Assembly (NCBI RefSeq): GCF_018449725.1
Contig: NZ_JAAVVC010000018.1
Location: 62,001-126,000 of the forward strand
DNA length: 64,000 nt
Source of the DNA: Pseudomonas sp. dw_612
Lineage (GTDB): Bacteria; Pseudomonadota; Gammaproteobacteria; Pseudomonadales; Pseudomonadaceae
Direction of reading: 5' to 3'
Shown: positions 1 to 8,855 of the stretch, piece by piece
Layout: the number at the start of each line of letters is the position of its first letter
Numbering within the stretch: position 1 is the stretch's first letter
The notes under the pieces: model-generated
The model's input: the letters and a program-made list of their open reading frames with translations, nothing else
The model's database searches: none
Told to the model about the DNA's origin: nothing
Made by a program: the position numbers and the translations under genes

Positions 1-36
1 GCAAGGCAACCGGGTCAGGGACTGAACAGAAGTCAT
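1..36 (-). CDS. folP: Dihydropteroate synthase, first 12 codons (partial)
   Basis: An ATG at position 36 on the minus strand opens a frame reading MTSVQSLTRLPC that runs off the window edge. An AAGG Shine-Dalgarno lies just upstream, at the very end of ftsH, so only 8 bases separate the ftsH stop from this start. In Pseudomonas and many gammaproteobacteria folP directly follows ftsH, and the short peptide resembles pseudomonad FolP N-termini as I remember them. FolP condenses para-aminobenzoate with the pterin pyrophosphate in folate synthesis. The call rests on context and 12 residues only. Confidence 0.6.
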   Translation of the reverse strand, partial: MTSVQSLTRLPC

Positions 37-44
37 TTCAAACC

Positions 45-1967
45 TTAAACGTCAGCAGCCGGACCGCCGATCGGTGTTTCCGGACGCGGATCCTGCGCCA
101 CCGGAGGTGTTCCGGAAGTACCGGTACCGCCGCCTGACCAGTCGCGAGGCTCGCGAGGCGTACGACCCGCCATGATGTCATCGATCTGATCGGCATCGAT
201 CGTCTCGTACTTCATCAGGGCATCAGCCATGGCGTCGAGCTTGTCGCGGTTGTCGGTAAGAATCTGCTTGGCCGTGCCGTAGCACTGGTCAATGATGCTG
301 CGCACTTCCGAATCGATCAACTTGGCAGTCTCACCAGAGAAGCTTGCACTCTGACCACCACCGCCGCGACCGAGGAATACTTCACCCTCTTCTTCGGCAT
401 ACATCAACGGACCGAGTTTTTCCGACAAGCCCCACTTGGTCACCATGTTCCGTGCAATCTGGCTGGCACGCATGATGTCGTTCGACGCACCGGTGGTGAC
501 GCCGTCGAAGCCAAGGGTCATCTCTTCAGCAATACGGCCGCCATACAACGAGCATATCTGGCTGATCAACGCACGCTTGGACAGGCTGTAGCGATCTTCT
601 TCCGGCAGGAACATGGTCACGCCTAGCGCACGACCGCGGGGAATGATCGACACTTTGTAGACCGGATCATGCTCAGGCACGACACGACCGACGATAGCGT
701 GACCAGCCTCGTGGTAAGCGGTGTTCTGCTTCTCTTTCTCGGACATGACCATCGATTTGCGCTCGGCGCCCATCATGATCTTGTCTTTGGCCAGTTCAAA
801 TTCCTTCATTTCGACGATGCGCTTGCCGGTACGGGCAGCGAACAGCGACGCTTCGTTCACCAGGTTGGCGAGGTCGGCACCGGAGAAACCTGGGGTACCA
901 CGGGCAATCACGGCCGGAGCGACATCGTCACCCATTGGCACTTTTCGCATGTGGACCTTGAGAATCTGCTCGCGACCACGGATGTCCGGCAGACCGACCA
1001 CGACCTGACGGTCGAAACGGCCCGGACGCAGCAACGCAGGGTCCAGCACGTCCGGACGGTTGGTCGCGGCGATGACGATAATGCCGTCATTCATTTCAAA
1101 GCCGTCCATCTCTACCAGCAACTGGTTGAGAGTCTGCTCACGCTCATCGTGACCGCCGCCCATGCCAGCGCCACGATGGCGACCAACGGCGTCGATTTCA
1201 TCGATGAAGATGATGCATGGCGCATGTTTCTTGGCTTGTTCGAACATGTCGCGAACACGGCTGGCGCCGACACCCACGAACATCTCGACGAAATCGGAAC
1301 CGGAGATGGTGAAGAACGGCACCTTGGCTTCACCGGCAATCGCCTTGGCCAGCAAGGTTTTACCGGTACCCGGAGGGCCGACCATCAGCACGCCGCGAGG
1401 AATGCGACCGCCCAGGCGCTGGAACTTGCCCGGATCACGCAGGAACTCGACCAGCTCACCCACTTCTTCCTTGGCTTCGTCGCAACCGGCAACATCACCC
1501 AGGGTGGTTTTCACCTGATCTTCGGAGAGCAGGCGTGCCTTGCTCTTGCCGAAGCTCATCGGTCCGCCCTTGCCACCGGCACCGCCCTGCATCTGCCGCA
1601 TGAAGAACATGAAGACGGCGATGATCACCAGGATCGGGAAGCTCGCGACCAGGAGTTGAGTCCAGATGCTTTGCTGCTCAGGCTGCTTGCCTTCGACTAC
1701 GACGTGGTTATCCACCAGGTCGCCGATCAGACCGTTGTCCTGGATTGCCGGACGGATGGTCTTGAAGCTGTCGCCATCGTTGCGCTTGCCGGTAATCACA
1801 TAGCCATCTACGGCTACGCGCTCGACCTTGCCATCCTTGACCTGCTGGATGAAGTCGGAATAGTTGAGGGTCTGCGGCTCGTTAGGGCTGGAGAAGTTGT
1901 TCATCACTGTCACGAGGACAGCCGCGATGATCAACCACAGGATCAGATTCTTTGCCATATCGTTCAA
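45..1967 (-). CDS. ftsH: ATP-dependent zinc metalloprotease FtsH
   Basis: This 640-residue protein is a membrane-anchored AAA+ protease that degrades misfolded membrane proteins and short-lived regulators such as sigma-32 and LpxC. Two N-terminal membrane segments are visible (about residues 7-25 and 106-124) around a periplasmic loop. They are followed by the AAA module with Walker A GPPGTGKT, Walker B FIDEIDA and the pore motif FVGVG, and by the zinc site HEAGH at residues 419-423. The tail is Gly/Pro-rich. The start is a TTG at 1967, seven bases after GAGGG. The ATG three codons later is too far from that Shine-Dalgarno, so I prefer TTG. The gene sits between rlmE upstream and folP downstream, the usual order. 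Confidence 0.98.
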   Translation of the reverse strand: MNDMAKNLILWLIIAAVLVTVMNNFSSPNEPQTLNYSDFIQQVKDGKVERVAVDGYVITGKRNDGDSFKTIRPAIQDNGLIGDLVDNHVVVEGKQPEQQSIWTQLLVASFPILVIIAVFMFFMRQMQGGAGGKGGPMSFGKSKARLLSEDQVKTTLGDVAGCDEAKEEVGELVEFLRDPGKFQRLGGRIPRGVLMVGPPGTGKTLLAKAIAGEAKVPFFTISGSDFVEMFVGVGASRVRDMFEQAKKHAPCIIFIDEIDAVGRHRGAGMGGGHDEREQTLNQLLVEMDGFEMNDGIIVIAATNRPDVLDPALLRPGRFDRQVVVGLPDIRGREQILKVHMRKVPMGDDVAPAVIARGTPGFSGADLANLVNEASLFAARTGKRIVEMKEFELAKDKIMMGAERKSMVMSEKEKQNTAYHEAGHAIVGRVVPEHDPVYKVSIIPRGRALGVTMFLPEEDRYSLSKRALISQICSLYGGRIAEEMTLGFDGVTTGASNDIMRASQIARNMVTKWGLSEKLGPLMYAEEEGEVFLGRGGGGQSASFSGETAKLIDSEVRSIIDQCYGTAKQILTDNRDKLDAMADALMKYETIDADQIDDIMAGRTPREPRDWSGGGTGTSGTPPVAQDPRPETPIGGPAADV

Positions 1968-2160
1968 TTAACTACCCTCTGAAGCAAGCTCCGCTGTTGG
2001 CGCGCGCTTCGCATGATATTCACCGGCCTAACTTACTACATTACCTGCGGCTCTGGCAGGCGCCGTCTGTAACCCTTTGTGAAACACTTTCTACACATTA
2101 TTCGCTAATGCTCACGGGGCGAAATACGAAAAACCTATCGACCCGCTGAAAAACCTCGAT

Positions 2161-2790
2161 TTACTCGCTACGGCCGCGGTAGCCCCAAGCCAGCATGTAT
2201 TGCTCGCGGGAACTGCCACGGGAAGAGTCCGGCTTGATCATCTGGACCTTGTCGAATTTCTGACGAACGTCCTTCACGTAAGCATCAAACCCTTCGCCCT
2301 GAAACACCTTGATCACGAAATTACCGCCTGGCTTGAGTATGCGGCCTGCCAGATCAAGAGCCAGCTCACATAGAAACATGGCTTTTGGCATATCCACCTC
2401 AGGCGTACCACTCATATTGGGGGCCATATCGGAAATCACAAGGTCCACTTGCGAATTACCGACGGCTTCAAGGATCTGAGCGAGCACTTTGTCCTCGGTG
2501 AAGTCACCCTGGATGAAAGTCACGTCCGGAATGCTGTCCATTTCCAGGATGTCCGAGGCGATCAGACGCCCTTGACCACCGATCAGCCGACTAGTGACCT
2601 GCGACCAGCCGCCGGGTGCCGCCCCCAGGTCGACAACGCTCATCCCCGGACGGATCAGTTTGTATTTCTCCTGGACCTCCAGAAGCTTGTAACTCGCACG
2701 CGAGCGGTAACCATCCTTCTGCGCCTGCTTCACATACGGATCATTGACATGTCTTTGCAGCCACTTAAGGCTTGTCTTGGAACGGGCCAC
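2161..2790 (-). CDS. rlmE: 23S rRNA 2'-O-ribose methyltransferase RlmE (RrmJ/FtsJ)
   Basis: This 209-residue enzyme methylates the 2'-OH of U2552 in 23S rRNA, using S-adenosylmethionine, late in 50S assembly. The Rossmann SAM motif VVDLGAAPGGWSQ lies near residue 54. The acidic motif DLVISDMAPNMSGTP and the late lysine strand NFVIKVFQGEG supply the catalytic K-D-K-E set. The start codon is GTG at 2790 with AGAGG six bases upstream. The gene is upstream of ftsH on the same strand and divergent from yhbY, an arrangement conserved from E. coli to Pseudomonas. Its length is normal for the family. Confidence 0.97.
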   Translation of the reverse strand: MARSKTSLKWLQRHVNDPYVKQAQKDGYRSRASYKLLEVQEKYKLIRPGMSVVDLGAAPGGWSQVTSRLIGGQGRLIASDILEMDSIPDVTFIQGDFTEDKVLAQILEAVGNSQVDLVISDMAPNMSGTPEVDMPKAMFLCELALDLAGRILKPGGNFVIKVFQGEGFDAYVKDVRQKFDKVQMIKPDSSRGSSREQYMLAWGYRGRSE

Positions 2791-2895
2791 GGGCCACCTC
2801 TAAAATAAAACGGGTCGTGATTAACTGGGCGGTCCCGGACTCGCTCGGGTAAACTGGCCGCCGCTTTTTACAAGATCAGACGCAGGGGTCAGATT

Positions 2896-3204
2896 ATGCC
2901 GCTCAAACCAGAGCAGAAGAAACAATACAAATCCATTGGCCACCATCTGAAACCAGTTTTGACTGTGGCTGACAACGGTTTGACTGAAGGTGTGTTAGCC
3001 GAACTTGAACGCGCGCTGGCGGATCACGAGCTGATTAAAATCAAGCTCAACATCCTCGATCGTGAATCCCGCCTGGCGACCGTTGCAGAAATTTGCAAGG
3101 CCGGCAAAGCGGACCTGGTTCAGGTCATCGGCAAGATGGCATTGATTTATCGCAAGAACTTCAGCGTCAACAAGCAGCTGTCGAACGTCCATCGCTTCGC
3201 GTGA
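2896..3204 (+). CDS. yhbY: CRM-domain ribosome assembly RNA-binding protein YhbY
   Basis: This 102-residue single-domain CRM protein binds the pre-50S ribosomal particle. The family pattern is clear: an N-terminal helix, LKPVLTVADNGLT, HELIKIKLNILDRESR and a C-terminal GKMALIYRK. The ATG at 2896 is preceded by AGGGGTC. It is divergent from rlmE, another 50S-assembly gene, and the two share a 105-bp intergenic region. Confidence 0.93.
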   Translation: MPLKPEQKKQYKSIGHHLKPVLTVADNGLTEGVLAELERALADHELIKIKLNILDRESRLATVAEICKAGKADLVQVIGKMALIYRKNFSVNKQLSNVHRFA

Positions 3205-3213
3205 TGACAAGGG

Positions 3214-3618
3214 TCAAGGGTGTGCTTCGCGCACCCTGCCGCTCCACCCAGGCACCGGTTGCAAGACCAGCACCAGCCCGGAAAACGCCAACACCAGATA
3301 GCTGAATGTTTCCCAGCGCACCGCCTGTGGCCAACCAAAGCGCACGATGAAAAACATCGCGCACGCATACAGCGCCATCAACAGCAGTTGCCCGCGAATA
3401 TCCCGCCATAGACTGGCAAGGCCCTCGGCCTGAACCAGCACCAAAGCCTGAAAAATCACACACGCTGTGGCGAACCCCACCATCAGCGCATTCAACATGC
3501 CTTCAACTTCATCGATCAGCAGCGGCGCCAGGCCAATCCTGCCCAGCACCGGCAGCAGACCGATATGCAACAACCACAGGCCGCCCACCCACAACATCTG
3601 AGTCAGTTGCCAAAGCAT
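3214..3618 (-). CDS. Small four-helix membrane protein (DUF4149-like)
   Basis: The 134-residue protein begins MLWQLTQMLWVGGLWLLHIG and has four hydrophobic helices (about residues 5-25, 42-62, 70-90 and 98-118), consistent with the DUF4149 inner-membrane family found beside greA and yhbY in pseudomonads. Function is unknown. The open frame extends 33 codons upstream, but that part is antisense-like coding into greA, so I start at 3618. There is no Shine-Dalgarno: the ATG directly follows a strong GC hairpin at 3619-3641. The gene lies 28 bases after greA on the same strand and converges on yhbY. Confidence 0.8.
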   Translation of the reverse strand: MLWQLTQMLWVGGLWLLHIGLLPVLGRIGLAPLLIDEVEGMLNALMVGFATACVIFQALVLVQAEGLASLWRDIRGQLLLMALYACAMFFIVRFGWPQAVRWETFSYLVLAFSGLVLVLQPVPGWSGRVREAHP

Positions 3619-3642
3619 GGCGCCCGCACGGAGCGGGCGCCT
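3618..3642 (-). promoter_or_regulatory. GC hairpin abutting the start codon of the DUF4149-like gene
   Basis: On the minus strand GGCGCCCGC and GCGGGCGCC pair perfectly around a five-base loop, and the second arm ends at the ATG at 3618. No T-run follows. It may be the 3' end of greA mRNA or may limit initiation of the next gene. Confidence 0.55.
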
Positions 3643-3646
3643 TCTT

Positions 3647-4123
3647 TCAGATGTGGCGGACTTCGACAATCTCGTACTCGATAACGCCGCTAGGCGTTTT
3701 GACCGCGACCACATCACCCTCTTCCTTGGCGATCAATGCGCGAGCCAGTGGCGAACCCACCGAAATCTTGCCCAGTTTGAAGTCAGCCTCGTCCTCACCC
3801 ACGATGTGGTAAGTGACGGTTTCGTCGGTTTCGACGTTGGCGATTTCAACGGTGGTGCCGAAAATCACTTTACCGGTGTGAGGAATGGTCGTGACATCGA
3901 TGATCACCGCGTTCTGCATGCGGCCTTCGATATCACGGATCCGCGCCTCGACCATACCCTGCTGCTCGCGAGCAGCGTGGTATTCGGCGTTTTCCTTCAG
4001 GTCACCCAACTCGCGGGCCGTGCCGATGTCCTGGCTGAGCTTCGGACGGACGACCTTGGTCAGGTGAGCGTGTTCTTCTTCCAGGGCTTTGGCGCCCTGG
4101 ACGGTCATTGGGTATTTGATCAT
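3647..4123 (-). CDS. greA: Transcription elongation factor GreA
   Basis: This 158-residue factor inserts a coiled coil into the RNA polymerase secondary channel and stimulates cleavage of backtracked RNA. The N-terminal half is the antiparallel coiled coil (the segment with ELGDLKENAEYHAAREQQ carries the tip acidic residues), and the C-terminal half is the FKBP-like domain (VGSPLARALIAKEEGD). The start ATG at 4123 overlaps the carB stop in an ATGA junction, so greA is translationally coupled to carB at the end of the carAB operon. Length is normal. Confidence 0.97.
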   Translation of the reverse strand: MIKYPMTVQGAKALEEEHAHLTKVVRPKLSQDIGTARELGDLKENAEYHAAREQQGMVEARIRDIEGRMQNAVIIDVTTIPHTGKVIFGTTVEIANVETDETVTYHIVGEDEADFKLGKISVGSPLARALIAKEEGDVVAVKTPSGVIEYEIVEVRHI

Positions 4124-7100
4124 GCCTTCAATCCTGCGTGTAGGTCCTGCAAGCGGCGCACGGTCTTCTCGGGACCGAACTTCAGCGCTTCGCAGATAGC
4201 TTCGCCAGCAGCAATGGTGGTGGTGCAGTAGATCTTGTGCTGCAAGGCATTACGACGAATGGAGTAGGAATCAGCGATCGACTGACGACCTTCGGTGGTG
4301 TTGATGATCAGGGTAACTTCGTCATTCTTGATCATGTCGACCACGTGCGGACGACCTTCGGTCACCTTGTTCACACGACGCACTTTCAGGCCTGCGGCCT
4401 CGATCAGCTTGGCAGTACCGGCAGTGGCAACCACTTCGAAGCCCAAGTTGATCAGATCACGGGCCACGCCTGCAACCAGTGGCTTGTCATCATCACGTAC
4501 ACTGATAAACGCAGTACCGCCGGTCGGCAGCACTTCGCTGGCACCCATCTGGGCTTTCGCGAAGGCTTCGCCGAAGGTGTCGCCCACGCCCATCACTTCA
4601 CCGGTGGACTTCATTTCCGGGCCCAGGATCGGGTCCACGCCAGGGAATTTGGCGAATGGGAACACCGCCTCTTTCACGCTGTAGAAGTTCGGAATGATTT
4701 CCTTGGTGAAGCCGATTTCTTTCAAGGTTTTACCGGCCATCACGCGAGCCGCGATCATGGCCAGGGAAACGCCGATGCACTTGGACACGAACGGTACGGT
4801 CCGGGAAGCGCGCGGGTTGACTTCGATGACGTAGATGTCTTCGCCTTGCAGCGCCAACTGCACGTTCATCAGGCCGACAACGCCCAGTTCCAGGGCCATT
4901 TTCTTGACCTGTTCGCGCATCTCGTCCTGGATGTGGCCAGGCAGCGAGTACGGTGGCAGGGAGCACGCGGAGTCACCGGAGTGAACGCCGGCCTGCTCGA
5001 TGTGTTGCATGATCGCGCCGATCACCACGTCGGTGCCGTCGCAAACTGCATCCACATCCATTTCAATGGCGCAGTTGAGGAAGTGGTCAAGCAGCACCGG
5101 GCTGTCGTTGGACACTTTCACCGCGTCACGCAGGTAGCGCTTGAGCTCTTCTTCTTCGTAAACGATTTCCATCGCGCGGCCGCCCAGTACGTAGGACGGA
5201 CGAACCACCAGCGGGTAACCGATCTTGGCAGCGGCACGAATTGCTTCGTCTTCGCTGCGCACGGTGGCGTTTGGCGGCTGACGCAGGTTCAGGCGCTCAA
5301 CCATCTGCTGGAAGCGCTCGCGGTCTTCGGCGCGGTCGATAGCGTCAGGGCTGGTGCCGATGATCGGCACGCCGGCTTCTTCCAGGGCACGCGCCAGTTT
5401 CAGCGGGGTTTGGCCGCCGTACTGGACGATCACGCCTTTTGGCTTCTCGACGCGGACGATTTCCAGTACGTCTTCCAGGGTCACTGGTTCGAAGTACAGG
5501 CGATCAGAGGTGTCGTAGTCAGTGGACACGGTTTCCGGGTTGCAGTTGACCATGATGGTCTCGTAACCGTCGGCGCGCAGTGCCAGTGCCGCGTGTACGC
5601 AGCAGTAGTCGAACTCGATGCCTTGGCCGATACGGTTTGGACCGCCGCCGAGGATCATGATCTTGTCACGGCCCGACGGCGCGGCTTCGCACTCTTCCTC
5701 GTACGTCGAGTAGAGGTAAGCGGTGTCGGTGGCGAACTCGGCCGCGCAGGTGTCAACGCGCTTGTAGACCGGGAACACTTCGAGCTTGTGACGATGGCGA
5801 CGCAGGTTTTTCTCGGTCACACCCAGCAGCTTGGCCAGACGCATGTCAGAGAAGCCTTTGCGCTTGAGGCGGAACATCACGTCGCGGTCGATGCTGGCCA
5901 GACCCAGGGTCTTGACCTTCTCTTCTTCCTTGATCAGATCTTCGATCTGAACCAGGAACCACGGGTCGATCATGTTCATGCCGAAGATGTCTTCGACCGA
6001 CAGGCCGGCGCGGAAAGCGTCAGCCACGTACCAGATACGCTCGGCGCCCGGCACGGTCAGTTCGCGCTTGAGCACGCTCATGCTTTCCGGGTTGCTCAGG
6101 TCGAGCTTCTCGTCCAGACCGCAAACGCCCACTTCCAGGCCACGAAGGGCTTTCTGCAGGGATTCCTGGAAGGTCCGGCCGATGGCCATGACTTCGCCGA
6201 CCGACTTCATTTGCGTGGTCAGGCGTGCGTCGGCTTTCGGGAATTTCTCGAAGGCGAAACGTGGCAGCTTGGTGACGACGTAGTCGATGGACGGCTCGAA
6301 GGACGCGGGCGTAGCGCCGCCGGTGATTTCGTTCTGCAACTCGTCCAGGGTGTAGCCGATCGCCAACTTGGCAGCGATGCGCGCGATCGGGAAACCAGTG
6401 GCTTTCGAGGCCAGTGCCGAAGAGCGGGATACACGCGGGTTCATCTCGATCACGACCATACGGCCAGTGTCCGGGCAGATGCCGAACTGGACGTTGGAGC
6501 CGCCGGTTTCCACGCCGATCTCACGCAGTACCGCCAGGGAGGCGTTACGCATGATCTGGTATTCCTTGTCCGTCAGGGTCTGCGCTGGCGCAACAGTGAT
6601 CGAGTCACCGGTATGCACGCCCATCGGGTCAAAGTTTTCGATGGAGCAGACGATGATGCAGTTGTCCTTCTTATCGCGGACAACCTCCATCTCGTATTCT
6701 TTCCAGCCGATCAGGGATTCGTCGATCAGCAGCTCTTTGGTCGGCGACAGGTCGAGACCACGAGCGCAGATTTCTTCGAACTCTTCACGGTTGTAAGCGA
6801 TACCGCCGCCGGTGCCGCCCATGGTGAAGGACGGACGGATGATGCACGGGAAGCCAAGCTTCTCGAGCACTGCATTGGCCTCTTCCATGCTGTGGGCGAT
6901 ACCCGAGCGCGGGCAGTCCAGGCCGATGGACTTCATCGCCTTGTCGAAGCGCGAACGGTCTTCAGCCTTGTCGATGGTGTCAGCGTTGGCGCCGATCATC
7001 TCTACACCAAACTTCTCCAGAACGCCTTCGCGCTCAAGATCCAGTGCGCAGTTCAGAGCGGTCTGACCGCCCATGGTCGGCAGCAGCGCGTCCGGACGCT

Positions 7101-7341
7101 CTTTCTCGATGATCTTGGCGACGGTCTGCCACTTGATCGGCTCGATGTAGGTGGCGTCGGCCATGTCCGGGTCAGTCATGATGGTCGCTGGGTTAGAGTT
7201 CACCAGGATGACGCGATAACCCTCCTCACGCAGGGCTTTACAGGCCTGGGCGCCGGAGTAGTCGAATTCGCAGGCCTGGCCGATCACGATCGGGCCAGCG
7301 CCGAGAATCAGGATGCTTTTTATGTCTGTACGTTTTGGCAT
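4120..7341 (-). CDS. carB: Carbamoyl-phosphate synthase large subunit
   Basis: This 1073-residue subunit makes carbamoyl phosphate from ammonia (channelled from CarA), bicarbonate and two ATP, feeding arginine and pyrimidine synthesis. Two homologous ATP-grasp halves are evident. The first opens SILILGAGPIVIGQ and contains FTMGGTGGG. The second begins near residue 555 with IMILGGGPNRIGQG and contains PSYVLGGRAMEI. A C-terminal MGS-like allosteric domain includes FEVVATAGTA. I start at MPKRTDIKS (7341) rather than five codons upstream, because this is the conserved family start. carB lies 118 bp after carA and overlaps greA by four bases. Confidence 0.98.
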   Translation of the reverse strand: MPKRTDIKSILILGAGPIVIGQACEFDYSGAQACKALREEGYRVILVNSNPATIMTDPDMADATYIEPIKWQTVAKIIEKERPDALLPTMGGQTALNCALDLEREGVLEKFGVEMIGANADTIDKAEDRSRFDKAMKSIGLDCPRSGIAHSMEEANAVLEKLGFPCIIRPSFTMGGTGGGIAYNREEFEEICARGLDLSPTKELLIDESLIGWKEYEMEVVRDKKDNCIIVCSIENFDPMGVHTGDSITVAPAQTLTDKEYQIMRNASLAVLREIGVETGGSNVQFGICPDTGRMVVIEMNPRVSRSSALASKATGFPIARIAAKLAIGYTLDELQNEITGGATPASFEPSIDYVVTKLPRFAFEKFPKADARLTTQMKSVGEVMAIGRTFQESLQKALRGLEVGVCGLDEKLDLSNPESMSVLKRELTVPGAERIWYVADAFRAGLSVEDIFGMNMIDPWFLVQIEDLIKEEEKVKTLGLASIDRDVMFRLKRKGFSDMRLAKLLGVTEKNLRRHRHKLEVFPVYKRVDTCAAEFATDTAYLYSTYEEECEAAPSGRDKIMILGGGPNRIGQGIEFDYCCVHAALALRADGYETIMVNCNPETVSTDYDTSDRLYFEPVTLEDVLEIVRVEKPKGVIVQYGGQTPLKLARALEEAGVPIIGTSPDAIDRAEDRERFQQMVERLNLRQPPNATVRSEDEAIRAAAKIGYPLVVRPSYVLGGRAMEIVYEEEELKRYLRDAVKVSNDSPVLLDHFLNCAIEMDVDAVCDGTDVVIGAIMQHIEQAGVHSGDSACSLPPYSLPGHIQDEMREQVKKMALELGVVGLMNVQLALQGEDIYVIEVNPRASRTVPFVSKCIGVSLAMIAARVMAGKTLKEIGFTKEIIPNFYSVKEAVFPFAKFPGVDPILGPEMKSTGEVMGVGDTFGEAFAKAQMGASEVLPTGGTAFISVRDDDKPLVAGVARDLINLGFEVVATAGTAKLIEAAGLKVRRVNKVTEGRPHVVDMIKNDEVTLIINTTEGRQSIADSYSIRRNALQHKIYCTTTIAAGEAICEALKFGPEKTVRRLQDLHAGLKA

Positions 7342-7459
7342 GGGTTTGTCACTCAAATCCGCAGGTCAGTCGGCAAGCCGTCTTGTTCAATCTGTGAAGC
7401 CTTGAGGGGGCCACCGGTGTCGGGACCACCCCCAAGCTTTGCTGCATCAAGGCGAGCGA

Positions 7460-8596
7460 TCAGCGTCGCTTGGCCATTTCATTGATGAAGCGATCGAACA
7501 GAGGCGCTACGTCGTTCGGGCCAGGGCTGGCTTCAGGGTGACCCTGGAAGCTGAAGGCGCTCTTATCGGTACGCTCGATCCCTTGCAGGGTGCCGTCGAA
7601 CAGCGATTTGTGGATCGCTCGGACGTTGGCTGGCAGGGTCGCGTCGTCTACCGCAAAACCGTGGTTCTGGCTGGTGATCATCACAACGCCGGTGTCCAGA
7701 TCCTGGACCGGGTGGTTCGCACCGTGGTGGCCGTGACCCATTTTCAGGGTCTTGGCGCCGGAGGCCAGGGCCAGCAGTTGGTGACCAAGGCAGATGCCGA
7801 ATACCGGAATTTCGGTTTCGAGCACGTCCTTGATCGCCTGGATCGCGTAGTCGCAAGGCTCCGGATCGCCCGGGCCGTTGGACAGGAACACGCCGTCCGG
7901 CTTAAGCGCCAGGACGTCGGTCGCTGGCGTCTGTGCCGGCACCACGGTCACGCGGCAACCGCGCGCGACCAACATGCGCAGGATGTTCAGCTTGACGCCG
8001 TAGTCGTAGGCCACCACGTGGTACGGCAGCTCGGAGGCGTCGATGGTCGCGTGGCTGTCGGTCTTCAAGTCCCAGACAGTCGAGCGCCACTCGTACTTCT
8101 CTTTGGTGCTGACGACTTTCGCCAGGTCCATGCCTTTCAGGCCTGGGAAACCCTGGGCGGCGGCGATGGCGGCGGCTTCGGAAATGTTGTCGCCGGCCAT
8201 GATGCAGCCATTCTGCGCGCCTTTCTCACGCAGGATGCGTGTCAGGCGGCGAGTGTCGATACCGGCGATCGCCACAACGTTGTTGGCTTTCAGGTAATCG
8301 GACAGGGACATCGTGTTACGCCAGTTGCTCGCAACCAGTGGCAGGTCACGAATGACCAGGCCGGCGGACCAGACGCGGTCAGACTCGGCATCTTCCGGTG
8401 TCGTACCGGTGTTGCCGATGTGCGGGTAAGTCAGGGTAACGATCTGTTGGGCGTAGGAAGGATCGGTAAGGATTTCCTGATAGCCGGTCATGGCGGTGTT
8501 GAACACCACCTCTCCAACGGTCTGACCGTCGGCTCCAATGGCTTCGCCGCGAAAAATGCTGCCATCAGCAAGGGCGAGTATGGCTGGCTTAGTCAA
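7460..8596 (-). CDS. carA: Carbamoyl-phosphate synthase small (glutaminase) subunit
   Basis: This 378-residue class I glutamine amidotransferase hydrolyses glutamine and passes ammonia to CarB. The N-terminal domain has FNTAMTGYQEILTDPSY. The C-terminal triad amidotransferase domain has the nucleophile motif VFGICLGHQLL (Cys near residue 265) and the His/Glu segment GHPEASPGP. Translation starts at TTG 8596 with GGGAGG about seven bases upstream, and no in-frame ATG lies nearby. A terminator-like hairpin ends 45 bases upstream of the start, so attenuation or separation from dapB is possible. Confidence 0.98.
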   Translation of the reverse strand: MTKPAILALADGSIFRGEAIGADGQTVGEVVFNTAMTGYQEILTDPSYAQQIVTLTYPHIGNTGTTPEDAESDRVWSAGLVIRDLPLVASNWRNTMSLSDYLKANNVVAIAGIDTRRLTRILREKGAQNGCIMAGDNISEAAAIAAAQGFPGLKGMDLAKVVSTKEKYEWRSTVWDLKTDSHATIDASELPYHVVAYDYGVKLNILRMLVARGCRVTVVPAQTPATDVLALKPDGVFLSNGPGDPEPCDYAIQAIKDVLETEIPVFGICLGHQLLALASGAKTLKMGHGHHGANHPVQDLDTGVVMITSQNHGFAVDDATLPANVRAIHKSLFDGTLQGIERTDKSAFSFQGHPEASPGPNDVAPLFDRFINEMAKRR

Positions 8597-8640
8597 GAAG
8601 ACCTCCCGTAAATAAAGCCTGAAAGGGCGATCGCAGGTTG

Positions 8641-8680
8641 TAAAAAAGCGGAGTGACGTATGGACACGTCACCCCGCTTC
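8641..8680 (-). terminator. Intrinsic terminator or attenuator before carA
   Basis: On the minus strand a 14-bp stem (8646-8659 with 8666-8679, one A/C mismatch, six-base loop) is followed by six T residues. It lies 45 bases before the carA TTG and about 165 bases after the dapB stop. It could end dapB read-through or act as a carAB attenuator; the sequence alone does not decide. Confidence 0.75.
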
Positions 8681-8815
8681 TTCACCGAATTATTCTGCGC
8701 GCTTTTAGTGGACACACTAAAGCTGTAGCTTACAGAAAAAGGCATTTTTGGTCTACCGCCAATGAGCCTGAAAGGCTATGGAATGCGACAGGGCGTCGCT
8801 TGGCGGAGTAAAACC

Positions 8816-8840
8816 GGGCTCAAACGCTGGGTTTGAACCC
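8816..8840 (-). terminator. Hairpin just after dapB
   Basis: The minus strand carries GGGTTCAAAC and GTTTGAGCCC as ten-base arms (one mismatch, five-base loop), then GGTTTTA. It begins 15 bases after the dapB stop and is a likely weak terminator for the dnaKJ-dapB unit. Confidence 0.55.
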
Positions 8841-8855
8841 GATTTCGGGCGCATC

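Noticed and set aside
669..1982. 437-codon frame opposite ftsH
   Set aside because: Shadow of ftsH, with the same low-complexity His/Asp pattern as other antisense frames.
2791..2895. Fur or other operator in the rlmE/yhbY gap
   Set aside because: No convincing inverted repeat beyond GGTCCCGGACTCGCTCGGG-type GC matches.
4237..7485. 1082-codon open frame on the plus strand opposite carB
   Set aside because: It mirrors carB exactly, has no recognisable domain and an implausible His/Gly/Val-rich composition. It is a shadow of GC-rich coding.
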